Shown here piece after piece: positions 9,543 through 17,963 of a DNA stretch of 64,000 nucleotides. The stretch's first letter is position 1. Each line of letters begins with the position of its first letter. The stretch comes from Alphaproteobacteria bacterium. GTDB taxonomy: Bacteria; Pseudomonadota; Alphaproteobacteria; CACIAM-22H2. Position numbers and translations under genes: made by a program. Under the pieces are notes generated by a model. That model saw only the letters and a program-made list of their open reading frames with translations, had not been told where the DNA came from and searched no databases. The DNA is taken from the NCBI GenBank assembly GCA_017308135.1, contig JAFKFM010000007.1:576001-640000 (forward strand). The letters are read 5' to 3'.

Positions 9543-11282
9543 TCACGCTTTCTTGGGAATGAAGGGCAGCAGCACGCTCGACGCCGTGCCGGGCCCGGTG
9601 TGCAACGTCAGCGTCGTATCGAAAACCGCCGGCGGCCGGTCGGTCGGATCGTTGTGCAGAAACGGGCCGCAACCGCGCAGATCGTTCTTGAAGCTGGAAT
9701 TGCGCACGCCCGGCCCGTCCCATTCGTAGTCCTTGCCGCGCACCGTCAAGCCGATGCGATAGCCCGGCGGCACGACGATGCCGGTCGGCCAGATTTCGAC
9801 GTCGAGCTCGTAGACTTGGCCCGGAACCAGTTTCTGGTCCTCGTCATGCGTGTGATAGGGGCGGTAGGGCAGCGACAATTTCGGATCGAGCTTGCGGCGC
9901 GAGGCGCGCAGCCAGCCCTGGCCGATCGGCGTGTGCGGATCGACCGTGCCCGAGAACACGACTTCCTTGCCCTGCGGATCGAAGACGCGCAGCACCAGGA
10001 AGATGTCGGCGTCGTTCGTGGGCGAGGAGACGAAGATTTTGGCCGAGGACGGCCCCGCGATCTCCACTTCTTCGTCGAAGGCGGGCAGCAGGAAAGTCAA
10101 GCCATCGCCCATCGTCGCGTAGCTGATCTTGCCTTGCGCGGCCGGAACGGCTTCGGTCAGCGCCATCGTCGCGGGATCGAGATGCAGGCGCGTCCATTGC
10201 GTGCGCGCGATCGGCCATTCGTTCTCGCCGCGCGGCGTGAAGTGCTCGCCTGGGCGGCGCACCTGCATTAGTACGCGCGGTTCCTTGTCCCAGCCGTTCT
10301 GCTCGCCTTTCAGGAAATAGCCGAAGAATCTCTTCTGCAACGCCACGCCATAGGGCGTGTAGAAATGAGTCCAGTGCTCCAGCCCGTGGATTTCGAGCCA
10401 TTTCTGCGGCGCTTTGGCGCGCATGAAACCTTCGAAATTGCCGCGCGGATGCATGCCCTGGCCCGCCCAACTCGCGGCCGACAAGAAAGGCGTGACCACC
10501 TTGTCCCAGTCGGGCGTGCGCGCGCGGTGATATTCGTCGTCGAAGCGATGGGCAAGAACGTCTTCGCCGAATTTCGCGCGATTGGCGGCGAGTTCGGCGT
10601 CCGACAGCGTTTCGGGGCCGCAGGCGAGTTCGCCATTGGCGCGGCTGCGCTTGCCGCGTTCGCCTACGCCATGCTGCACGGTCTTCACCTGCATGTCGTA
10701 CCAATTGGCGAAGAAGGTCGACAAAATGCCGCCGTGATGGGTCATGTCGCGGTAGAAATCGGCGGCCCCTTCCCACACGCACATGGCGGTAAGGTGCGGG
10801 GGCTGCAACGCGGCGACCTGCCAGGCGTTGATCGCGTAATAGGAAATACCGTTGAGGCCGACCTTGCCGTTCGACCAATCCTGGCGCGCGCACCATTCGA
10901 TGCACTCGTAGAAATCCTGCGTCTCGCGCGGGCACCACGGATCGAGGAAGCCGGGCGAGCGGCCGGCCCCGCGCGAATCGACGCGCACGCACACGTAACC
11001 GTCCGGGACCCAGCGCTCCGGATCGACCAGCTCCCAGCTTTGATAGAGATTGCTCGATCCTTCCAACGCGGCGGGATGCTGGCTTGCCAGCAGATTCCAT
11101 GCCGTCGGATAGCCTTCCTGGAAGGCGAGGCCCTTGGCGTAGGGTCCGTAGGTCAGGATCGCGGGATAGCGGCCGGGCGCGATCGGGCGGAAGATATCGG
11201 CGCGCACCACCAAGCCATCGTCCATCGTGATGGGCGCGTCCCAGGAGATGCGCATGCCGTCGCGGATTTCGGTCTTTTCCAT
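9543..11282 (-). CDS. CocE/NonD-type serine hydrolase (S15 family)
   Basis: Large alpha/beta hydrolase, 579 residues. The N-terminal half is the catalytic fold: DGLVVRADIFRP near residue 22, DSRGAGRSPG near 118, and the nucleophile elbow GISYYA near 165, giving the catalytic Ser. The His candidate is in HGLEHWTHFY near residue 310. The C-terminal jelly-roll domain typical of X-Pro dipeptidyl peptidases and cocaine esterases follows from about residue 350. No signal peptide is seen, so it is probably cytoplasmic. It likely cleaves an ester or amide of the compound handled by this cluster. It lies 12 bases from the SDR gene in the same operon. Confidence 0.87.
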   Translation of the reverse strand: MEKTEIRDGMRISWDAPITMDDGLVVRADIFRPIAPGRYPAILTYGPYAKGLAFQEGYPTAWNLLASQHPAALEGSSNLYQSWELVDPERWVPDGYVCVRVDSRGAGRSPGFLDPWCPRETQDFYECIEWCARQDWSNGKVGLNGISYYAINAWQVAALQPPHLTAMCVWEGAADFYRDMTHHGGILSTFFANWYDMQVKTVQHGVGERGKRSRANGELACGPETLSDAELAANRAKFGEDVLAHRFDDEYHRARTPDWDKVVTPFLSAASWAGQGMHPRGNFEGFMRAKAPQKWLEIHGLEHWTHFYTPYGVALQKRFFGYFLKGEQNGWDKEPRVLMQVRRPGEHFTPRGENEWPIARTQWTRLHLDPATMALTEAVPAAQGKISYATMGDGLTFLLPAFDEEVEIAGPSSAKIFVSSPTNDADIFLVLRVFDPQGKEVVFSGTVDPHTPIGQGWLRASRRKLDPKLSLPYRPYHTHDEDQKLVPGQVYELDVEIWPTGIVVPPGYRIGLTVRGKDYEWDGPGVRNSSFKNDLRGCGPFLHNDPTDRPPAVFDTTLTLHTGPGTASSVLLPFIPKKA

Positions 11283-11294
11283 GTCGTGCGGGAC

Positions 11295-12044
11295 CTAGAT
11301 CGACGTATAGCCGCCGTCGACGACCAGCGACGTACCGGTGACGAACGACGCTTCGTCGGAAGCGAGGAAGACATAAGCGGGCGCGATCTCGTCCGGCTGG
11401 GCGATGCGGCCCAGCGGCGTCTGATCGATCAGCGTCTTGGCCCAATCGGCGGGCAGGGTGGCGTTGCGCGGTGTCGCGACAACGCCGGGCAGTACCGCGT
11501 TGACGCGGATTTTCTGGCGCGCGTATTCGACCGCTGCCGCGCGCGTCAGACTCAAAACACCGCCCTTGGCACTGTGATAGACGGTGGCGCGGCCCGAGGC
11601 GACGAGCGCGTAGTTGGAACAGGTGTTGACGACAGCCCCGCCGCCCGCCCGACGGAACGCCGGCATACAGGCTTTCATGCCCAGCCACGTGCCCTTCAGA
11701 TCGACGTCCATCGTGCGGTTCCAGCTTTCCTCGGTCGTGTCTTCCACGCCGGGGCGGCCGGGAACGCCGGCGTTGTTCACCAGAAGGTCGAGCTTGCCGA
11801 AGCGGCTTTCGGCGAGCGAAACGGCGTCGTTCCAATGTGCTGCTTGCGTCACGTCGAAGCGCATATACGTGGCGATATCCGCGCCCGCTTCCTTGTTCAC
11901 CGAAGCGACCAGCGTATTGCCTTCGTCGTCCAGAATATCGCCGACAACGAGCTTGGCGCCTTCGCGCGCGAAGGCGCGCACGATGGCGGCACCGATGCCG
12001 TGCGCCGCACCGGTGACGATCGCGACTTTGTTTTTAAGACGCAT
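11295..12044 (-). CDS. Short-chain dehydrogenase/reductase
   Basis: 249-residue classical SDR. The NAD(P) motif TGAAHGIG is at residues 10-17, followed by NNAGVPG near 90, the catalytic Ser in NTCSNY near 143, and the YHSAK (YxxxK) pair near 157-161. The C-terminal FVTGTSLVVDGGY is typical. The start ATG at 12044 is chosen over the much longer open frame because the SDR fold begins exactly there. It lies five bases downstream of the cupin gene. It closely resembles the SDR at 17046-17798 in several blocks (RFGKLDLLVNNAGVPG versus EFGKLTTLVNNAGVPG), suggesting related roles in alcohol/ketone interconversion. Confidence 0.9.
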   Translation of the reverse strand: MRLKNKVAIVTGAAHGIGAAIVRAFAREGAKLVVGDILDDEGNTLVASVNKEAGADIATYMRFDVTQAAHWNDAVSLAESRFGKLDLLVNNAGVPGRPGVEDTTEESWNRTMDVDLKGTWLGMKACMPAFRRAGGGAVVNTCSNYALVASGRATVYHSAKGGVLSLTRAAAVEYARQKIRVNAVLPGVVATPRNATLPADWAKTLIDQTPLGRIAQPDEIAPAYVFLASDEASFVTGTSLVVDGGYTSI

Positions 12045-12049
12045 CGCGA

Positions 12050-12538
12050 TCAACGCTTGCGGCGCGCGGGTGTTTTGGCGCGGGGTGCAGGCTTCGCGCG
12101 ACGGGGTCCGGCCTTCGCATCGACCGGCTTGCCCCACAGACCGTGGCTCAAATCCTTGCCGGTCAGGAACACGACGTCGCGATCGGGGGCGGCCAATGTC
12201 GAATGCACCGCGTTGGGTGGGAAATAAAGCAGCGAGCCGGGGCGCGCGACGCCCTTCTTGCCGTCCACTTCGAAAGCAAGCTCGCCATCGATGATATAGA
12301 CCCATTGCTCGTTCGGATGGTGATGCGCCGCAGCACCCGTGCCCTTGGGCATGCGCAGCAAGCCGAACATAAAGCGTTCGCCTTCGACGACCGCTCCATG
12401 CGCGGTCGAATATTCGGGGCCGGCCTCGACGCTTTTGAGGTTCGCCATCTTGAACAGATATTTGCCTTTGCCTGCCTTCTGGGCGGGCGGCGGCTTGCGC
12501 GGCGTCATGTTCGCCGGTGCGGTCGCGGTCTTGGGCAT
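12050..12538 (-). CDS. Cupin-domain protein with basic C-terminal tail
   Basis: 162-residue protein and first gene of the minus-strand operon. ATG at 12538 follows GAGGAA by three bases. The cupin core (residues about 30-125) has the metal-site pattern AAHHHPNEQWVY and, later, FPPNAVHST, giving His/Glu ligands. The tail from residue 140 is rich in Lys, Arg, Ala and Pro (AKPAPRAKTPARRKR), unusual for an enzyme and suggestive of nucleic acid or surface binding. The role could be a small metalloenzyme (isomerase or dioxygenase) or a ligand sensor. Confidence 0.8.
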   Translation of the reverse strand: MPKTATAPANMTPRKPPPAQKAGKGKYLFKMANLKSVEAGPEYSTAHGAVVEGERFMFGLLRMPKGTGAAAHHHPNEQWVYIIDGELAFEVDGKKGVARPGSLLYFPPNAVHSTLAAPDRDVVFLTGKDLSHGLWGKPVDAKAGPRRAKPAPRAKTPARRKR

Positions 12539-12722
12539 CGTTTCCTCGTTTCGTCGATCGTGATTGCGGCCAACATACACCGGTGCGCCGCGCGCCTTCA
12601 AAGCCGAAGGCAGCAATCGGCCAGTAAAAAACGTGATGCGCGCATTCAGAACTGATGATTTCGCAGCCGCGCGGTTCGCTGCCAAAGATAGCGGCGAACA
12701 AGAACGTTGAGGCGCGCCCCGC

Positions 12723-13823
12723 ATGAAGCTCGGTTTCTTCACCATGCCGATCCATCCGCTCGACAAGGATTGGCGGCAAAGTCTCCGGGAAGACCGCGAG
12801 GCGTTTCTGCTCGCGGACGAGCTTGGCTTCGTCGAAGCCTATGCGGGCGAACACGCGACCGATCTGTCGGAGAACATCACCTCGTCGGCGATGTTCCTCG
12901 CCAGCCTCGCCAGCGAAACCAAGCGCATCAAGCTGGGTACGGGCACCGTCAATCTGCCCAATTCGCATCCGGTGGGTGTGGCGGCGCAGATCGCGATGCT
13001 CGATCATCTGCTCGACGGGCGCTTCATCTTCGGTATCAGCCCCGGCGGCCTTCTGTCGGATGCGGAAGCGTTCGGAAATCTCGGCGCAAATCGCAACGAG
13101 ATGTTCCTGGAATGCATCAACCACGTGCTCGCCTTGTGGTCGCAGGCCGCCCCTTACGAGCTCGCGGGCAAATATTGGAATATCTCGACGTCGCGCACGC
13201 TGATGACGGAGATCGGCCAAGGTTATGTACCGCGCCCGTTGCAACGCCCGCATCCCGAAATCGTCGTGACGGCCGTGGCGCCGTTCTCGAAGGGCGTCAC
13301 CGAAGCCGCCGCGCGCGGCTGGGAGCCGATTTCGGCGAACTTCCTGATGCCCAATTGGGTGAAGACGCATTGGCCGCGTTACGTCGAAGGCTGCGAGCGC
13401 GCCGGGCGGCGCGTCGATCCGGCCAATTGGCGCGTGGCGAAAAGCGTGTTCGTCGCCAAGGACGACAAGACCGCGCGCGATTATGCGCTGGGGTCGAACA
13501 GCCCGTATCGCTTCTACTACAATCAGCTCGTCACCAAGCTGAAGAAGAACGGCCGCGCGGAATTGTTCAAAACCCATCGCGACCAGCCCGACGACGAAGT
13601 GACGACCGACAGCGTGTGCGAGAAGCTCATCATCCACGGCTCGCCGTCGAAGGTCGCCGAGGAATTGCTCGCCTTCCGCGAGGAAGTGGGCGATTTCGGT
13701 ACGCTGCTTTATGCGGGCAAGGATTGGCTCGACCGCGATCTCGGCCGCAATTCGATGGTGCTGCTGGCCGAGAAGGTGCTGCCCAAGATCGACAGCGCCG
13801 AGCACAAGACGCGCGTCGCATGA
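12723..13823 (+). CDS. Luciferase-like (LLM) FMN-dependent monooxygenase
   Basis: 366-residue TIM-barrel flavoenzyme. The N-terminus MKLGFFTMPIHP, EAYAGEHATD near residue 42, and the block IKLGTGTVNLPNSHPV near 75 match the bacterial luciferase / limonene monooxygenase branch. It would oxygenate an organic substrate with reduced FMN and O2; reduced FMN probably comes from the flavin reductase at 8013-8534. It is the first gene of the plus-strand operon and diverges from the cupin operon across about 180 bases. Its TGA overlaps the ATG of the next hydrolase. The substrate is unknown; terpenoid-like, alkyl or heterocyclic compounds are all possible. Confidence 0.88.
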   Translation: MKLGFFTMPIHPLDKDWRQSLREDREAFLLADELGFVEAYAGEHATDLSENITSSAMFLASLASETKRIKLGTGTVNLPNSHPVGVAAQIAMLDHLLDGRFIFGISPGGLLSDAEAFGNLGANRNEMFLECINHVLALWSQAAPYELAGKYWNISTSRTLMTEIGQGYVPRPLQRPHPEIVVTAVAPFSKGVTEAAARGWEPISANFLMPNWVKTHWPRYVEGCERAGRRVDPANWRVAKSVFVAKDDKTARDYALGSNSPYRFYYNQLVTKLKKNGRAELFKTHRDQPDDEVTTDSVCEKLIIHGSPSKVAEELLAFREEVGDFGTLLYAGKDWLDRDLGRNSMVLLAEKVLPKIDSAEHKTRVA

Positions 13824-14620
13824 TCGCGGTCGCCCGCGACGGGTTCGCGCTGGCGACGCGCATCGACCGTGCCGCCAATCCGGCCGCACCCTGGATCGTG
13901 CTGTCGAATAGTCTCGCCGCCGATCATCGTATGTGGGACGCGCAGATCCCTTTGCTGACGCGCACGCACAATGTGCTGCGCTACGATACGCGCGGCCATG
14001 GTGCCAGCGGCGTGCCGAAGGGCCCTTATAGCTTCGCCGATCTGGTCGCCGATGCCGTCGCCGTGATGGATCATCACGGCGTGGCGAAGGCCGTATTCAT
14101 GGGCCTGTCGCTGGGCGGCATGACCGGGCTGGGGATGGCCTTGGCCCATCCCGATCGCCTGTCGGCCTTGATCTGCTGCGATGCGCGCGCCGATGCGCCG
14201 CCGCCTTACGTTCAAGGTTGGCGCGACCGGATCGCCGCCATCGAGAAAGGCGGTATGGGCGCGATCGCGTCCGGCACGATCGAGCGCTGGTTCGGTGCGG
14301 CGTTCCGCGCCGCCCATCCCGAAACCGTCGCGCGTTTCGACGAAACGATCCGCACGACGCCGGTCGAAGGCTATCGCGGTTGTGCAGCCGCGTTGATGGC
14401 GCTCGATTATCGCAAGGACCTGCCGAAAATCGCGCTGCCTTGCCTGTTCGTGGTCGGCGCCGACGATCTGGCCGCCCCGCCCGACGCGATGCGCGATATG
14501 GCGCAGGCCGTGAAGGGGGCGGAATTCGCGATGCTCCCCGCCGCCGCGCATATCGCCAATGTCGAGAATGCGGTCGCTTTCGACCGCGTCATCGCCGATT
14601 TTCTGGCGCGGCTGAAATAG
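13820..14620 (+). CDS. Alpha/beta hydrolase (enol-lactonase-like)
   Basis: 266 residues, start ATG overlapping the upstream stop (ATGA). Catalytic triad visible: nucleophile Ser in FMGLSLGGMTG near residue 97, Asp in VVGADDLAAPP near 215, His in AAAHIANVEN near 243. The oxyanion region LSNSLAADHRMWD near residue 30 and DTRGHGAS near 57 are typical of 3-oxoadipate enol-lactonase (PcaD) relatives, but no other protocatechuate genes are nearby. In this operon it could open a lactone or ester produced by the monooxygenase upstream (Baeyer-Villiger-like logic), which is inference. Confidence 0.88.
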   Translation: MIAVARDGFALATRIDRAANPAAPWIVLSNSLAADHRMWDAQIPLLTRTHNVLRYDTRGHGASGVPKGPYSFADLVADAVAVMDHHGVAKAVFMGLSLGGMTGLGMALAHPDRLSALICCDARADAPPPYVQGWRDRIAAIEKGGMGAIASGTIERWFGAAFRAAHPETVARFDETIRTTPVEGYRGCAAALMALDYRKDLPKIALPCLFVVGADDLAAPPDAMRDMAQAVKGAEFAMLPAAAHIANVENAVAFDRVIADFLARLK

Positions 14621-14654
14621 CCGCGCGATAAAAAGACGTATCAAGGGAACGCCG

Positions 14655-15374
14655 ATGACGGGACTTCTGGCAGGCAAGACGGCGATCGTCGCCGGCGCCG
14701 ATGGCGCGCTGGGTGCGGCGATCGTGGCCGCGTTCCTGACCCACGGCGCCAATGTCGTCGCGGGCGGCGCATACACGGGTGAAAAATCGTCGCGTTTGCG
14801 TGCCGGCGCGCTCGATCCGCGCGACCCGGATTCCTGGGCGCGGCTTGTCGATCTCGCGATTGCCGAATTCGGTGGCTTGACCACGCTGGTCAATACGGCA
14901 CCGGACCCGGGCCGTGCGGGCGTCGAACAAACCAGCGAAGCCGAGTGGGACGGCACGATCGACGCCGATCTGCGCGGCGCTTGGCTCGGCATGAAAGCCG
15001 CGATCCCCGCGATCCGCAAATCGAGCGGCGGTGCGGTCATCAATACATCCTCGACCGCCGCGATGGTCGGCAGCGGGCATTCCGCCGCCTATCACGGCGC
15101 GATGGCGGGCGTGCTGATGCTCACACGCACCGCGTCGATCGAATACGCGACGCAAGGGATCCGCATCAATGCCGTGCTGCCGGGGCCGGTCGATCCGTCG
15201 CTCGCGGCGGGGCTCGACGCGGCCGCGCAAACGCGCTTCCTGCAGCTAACGCCGATGAAGCGTTTGGGCGGCGCCGACGAAATCGCTGGCGCCTATGTCT
15301 TTCTCGCCTCGGATCTCGCGACCTTCGTCACGGGGACCGGGCTGGTGGTCGATGGCGGCTATACCGCCGCGTGA
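14655..15374 (+). CDS. SDR-family protein lacking the catalytic lysine
   Basis: 239 residues with a clear SDR fold and the C-terminal FVTGTGLVVDGGY block, but several key positions are altered. The usual TGxxxGxG is AGADGALG, the NNAG motif reads NTAP, and the active-site Tyr remains in AAYHGAMAG while the Lys four residues later is Met. Ser is still present in NTSSTAA. Without the Lys the classical proton relay cannot work, so it may be inactive as a dehydrogenase, act with another mechanism, or be a structural/binding homologue. It starts 35 bases after the hydrolase and precedes the isomerase gene. Confidence 0.85.
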   Translation: MTGLLAGKTAIVAGADGALGAAIVAAFLTHGANVVAGGAYTGEKSSRLRAGALDPRDPDSWARLVDLAIAEFGGLTTLVNTAPDPGRAGVEQTSEAEWDGTIDADLRGAWLGMKAAIPAIRKSSGGAVINTSSTAAMVGSGHSAAYHGAMAGVLMLTRTASIEYATQGIRINAVLPGPVDPSLAAGLDAAAQTRFLQLTPMKRLGGADEIAGAYVFLASDLATFVTGTGLVVDGGYTAA

Positions 15375-15403
15375 TCGCCGATAACGAACAAAAAGGAGAC
15401 GTC

Positions 15404-16219
15404 ATGACCGATCATCTTTGGTCCATCAATTCCGGCACGCTCGCCGGGTCCTTCGTCGACCGCGTCGCGGCGATGAAGGGGGCGGGTTTCCCCGCCGCCA
15501 CGCTGTGGCACAGCGATCTGTTCCCGCTATTCGACGATCCCGACGGATCGATCATGGCCTTCAACAACAGCGGCATGAAGCTGTCGGCCTATCAGTTGTT
15601 GCGCGATCTGGAAGGCATGCCCGCCGACGTGCAGCGTCGCAAGCTCGACATCGCGCGCCAGCAGATCGGCCAGATCAAGCTGGTGGGCGGGGACATGCTC
15701 GTCCTCGGCTCCACCATGTCGCCCGCCGACAAGACCGATTGGAAGGGGGCGGTCGCGTCGATCCGGGCGCTGGGCGATCTCGCCAAGGCCGAGGGTATCC
15801 GTATCGGTTACGAGCCGATGTGCTTCAGCGAGTGGATCAACGATTATCGCCTGGGCTGGAAGCTGATCAAGGAAGTCGATCACAGCCATGTCGGCATGGT
15901 GCTCGACACCGCGCATATCTTCCTGCCCGGCCATCCGCTCGACGCGATCAACGAGATTCCCGGCGATAAGATCTTTCTCGCCGAGATCAACGATTTCGCG
16001 CAATCGAATCTGCCGATCCGCGAGCAGTTGCGGAACTACCGCCTGTTTCCGGGCGAAGGCGTGAAGCCGGTGCGCGAATACGTGGATCGCGTGCTCGCCA
16101 CGGGCTATCGCGGCCATTTCGCGGTCGAGGTCTTCAACGCCACGTATCGCACCTTCGACGCGGCGACGGTCGCCAAGCGCGCCTATGCGTCGATGGAAAA
16201 ACTCTTCGCGAAGAAGTGA
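15404..16219 (+). CDS. Sugar-phosphate isomerase/epimerase-like TIM barrel
   Basis: 271-residue protein of the xylose-isomerase-like / AP endonuclease 2 barrel family. AAGGAG lies seven bases before the ATG. Probable metal ligands are the Glu in GYEPMCF near residue 140, Asp/His in LDTAHIF near 175, Glu in LAEINDF near 195 and Glu in AVEVFNAT near 246. Such proteins isomerise or epimerise keto-sugars, inosose and similar polyhydroxy compounds, or dehydrate them. It lies between two SDR genes, so its product or substrate is probably a keto or hydroxy compound. The exact reaction cannot be assigned. Confidence 0.85.
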   Translation: MTDHLWSINSGTLAGSFVDRVAAMKGAGFPAATLWHSDLFPLFDDPDGSIMAFNNSGMKLSAYQLLRDLEGMPADVQRRKLDIARQQIGQIKLVGGDMLVLGSTMSPADKTDWKGAVASIRALGDLAKAEGIRIGYEPMCFSEWINDYRLGWKLIKEVDHSHVGMVLDTAHIFLPGHPLDAINEIPGDKIFLAEINDFAQSNLPIREQLRNYRLFPGEGVKPVREYVDRVLATGYRGHFAVEVFNATYRTFDAATVAKRAYASMEKLFAKK

Positions 16220-16227
16220 GGCACGAT

Positions 16228-17049
16228 ATGTCCGTCCCCAAGATTTCCGAACTTCTGTCGCTGAAAGGTCGCGTCGCCGTCGTCACCGGGGCCGCGCGCG
16301 GCATCGGCTATTGCACGGCCGCGCGCTTCGCCGAGGCGGGGGCTTCGGTCCTGATCGGCGATCGCAACGCCGATGGCGCCAAGCAGGCAGCCGCCGAGCT
16401 CTCCAAGCAATACGGCGCCAAGGTGATCGGCGCCGAGCTGGACGTTCGCGCGGTCGACTCGGTCGAAGCGCTGGCCGACAAGGCGCTGAAGGATCTCGGC
16501 GCGCTCGACATCTGGATCAACAACGCGGGCGTGTTCCGGGGCGAGCCGCTGGTCGAAACAACCGACGAAGATTGGACAGCGATGTACGACGTCAATCTGC
16601 GCGGCGTGTTCTTTGGCAGCCGTGCCGCCGCCAAGCGCATGATCGCGGGTGCGGGGCGTCCCGGCCGCGTGATCGTCAATATCGCGTCGGTCGCAGGGGT
16701 GCGCGGGCGCGTCAGCTTGGGGGCTTACAGTGCAGCCAAAGCCGGCGTGCTGGGCTTGACGCGCTCGTCGTCGATGGAACTGGTCAAACACGGCATTCGC
16801 GTGTTGTGCGTCACACCGTCGATGGCCGAGACGCCGGGTGTCGCCGAAATGCGCGAAGCCGCGCGCAGCAAGGACAGCGACGGCGATACGGTCGCGGCGA
16901 TGGAAAAGACGCTGCGCGCGTCCTTCCCGATGGGCCGTGCGGCGGAGGCCGACGAGGTCGCGCGCGTCGTGTTTTTCTGCGCCAGCGACATGGCCGCGTT
17001 TATGACCGGATCGAACGTCCTGGTCGATGGCGGATTGACCACCCGCTAG
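16228..17049 (+). CDS. Short-chain dehydrogenase/reductase
   Basis: 273-residue SDR with an intact active site: TGAARGIG near residues 23-30, NNAGVFRG near 100, Ser in NIASVAG near 155, and YSAAK near 171. A GTG at 16216 is in frame, but the ATG at 16228 is preferred by spacing. It is the last gene of the plus-strand operon. Its TAG overlaps head-on with the stop of the minus-strand SDR (shared CTAG at 17046-17049). The probable reaction is NAD(P)-dependent oxidation of a secondary alcohol in the same pathway as its operon partners. Confidence 0.9.
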   Translation: MSVPKISELLSLKGRVAVVTGAARGIGYCTAARFAEAGASVLIGDRNADGAKQAAAELSKQYGAKVIGAELDVRAVDSVEALADKALKDLGALDIWINNAGVFRGEPLVETTDEDWTAMYDVNLRGVFFGSRAAAKRMIAGAGRPGRVIVNIASVAGVRGRVSLGAYSAAKAGVLGLTRSSSMELVKHGIRVLCVTPSMAETPGVAEMREAARSKDSDGDTVAAMEKTLRASFPMGRAAEADEVARVVFFCASDMAAFMTGSNVLVDGGLTTR

Positions 17050-17798
17050 ATCGCGGTCATCCCGCCATCGACGATCATCGCCGAGCCGGTCATGAACGAC
17101 GCGGCATCGGAAGCGAGGAACGCGACGGCGTTGGCGATCTCCGCCGGGTCCGCCATGCGGCCCAGCGGCGTGTCGCGCAGCATCTCCTTGCGCCATGCGT
17201 CGGAGATGTTCTTGTTGCGCGGCGTGTCGACCAAGCCCGGATGGATCGAATTGACGCGGATTTTCTCGAGCCCGTATTGCGCGGCCGCCGTTTTGGTCAG
17301 CGCATGGATGCCGCCCTTGGCGCTGCAATAGGGCGCACCGCGACCCGTGCCGACGAGGCCCGAGGTCGACGAGGTATTGACGATCGAGCCGCCGCCCGCC
17401 CGGCGCATCGCCGGGATGCAGTGCTTCATGCCGAGCCACGTGCCCTTGAGGTCCACATTGATCGTGCCGGCCCAGCTCGCTTCCGTCGTCGCTTCGATTC
17501 CGTCGCGGCCTGGCACGCCCGCGTTGTTCACGAGCGTGGTCAATTTGCCGAACTCGGATTCCGCCGTATCGGCGATGCGCTGCCATTGCGCGGAATCGGT
17601 CACGTCGAGATGGCGATAGACGACGCGTTTGCCCCCAGCGAGCGCGTTGTAGCGCTCGGCGACGTCGCTCCCTTCGTCGTCGCGTACGTCGCCGATCACG
17701 ACCATCGCCCCCAGCTTGACGAAGATCGCCGTGTAGGCGCCGCCCAAGCCTTGCGTGCCGCCGGTGACGATGGCGACCTTGCCGTCGAGCGTGAACAA
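17046..17798 (-). CDS. Short-chain dehydrogenase/reductase
   Basis: 250 residues, classical SDR: TGGTQGLG near residues 12-19, NNAGVPG near 91, NTSSTSG near 143 and YCSAK near 156. It converges with the preceding SDR and is transcribed alone, with its promoter region in the gap before the cupin gene at 17964. It is more similar to the SDR at 11295-12044 than to its convergent neighbour. It is likely an alcohol dehydrogenase of the same catabolic set; substrate unknown. Confidence 0.9.
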   Translation of the reverse strand: MFTLDGKVAIVTGGTQGLGGAYTAIFVKLGAMVVIGDVRDDEGSDVAERYNALAGGKRVVYRHLDVTDSAQWQRIADTAESEFGKLTTLVNNAGVPGRDGIEATTEASWAGTINVDLKGTWLGMKHCIPAMRRAGGGSIVNTSSTSGLVGTGRGAPYCSAKGGIHALTKTAAAQYGLEKIRVNSIHPGLVDTPRNKNISDAWRKEMLRDTPLGRMADPAEIANAVAFLASDAASFMTGSAMIVDGGMTAI

Positions 17799-17885
17799 GT
17801 TTTCCTCCGCTATATGCGCATGTTCGTTGGACCGCGCCGTTTATGACAAGAAGCGATTCCGCCCCCAAATCAAACGAACTACTCG

Positions 17886-17911
17886 CCCCGATTATCAAGG
17901 ATAATGCGGGG
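17886..17911. promoter_or_regulatory. Inverted repeat between divergent SDR and cupin genes
   Basis: CCCCG-ATTATC-aag-GATAAT-(g)-CGGGG: an 11-bp dyad with one bulged base. It lies about 53 bases before the cupin ATG and 88 bases from the start of the minus-strand SDR. There is no T-run, so an operator or mRNA leader hairpin is more likely than a terminator. A LysR regulator is encoded just downstream. Confidence 0.45.
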
Positions 17912-17963
17912 AAGGGCGGCGGCGCGTATAGATTTATCCGAGATATCGCCCGGGAGAGAAACG

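Noticed and set aside
11295..13889. One long minus-strand frame that would fuse 615 residues to the SDR.
   Set aside because: The part before 12044 runs antisense to the monooxygenase gene and through the cupin gene in another frame; the SDR begins precisely at 12044.
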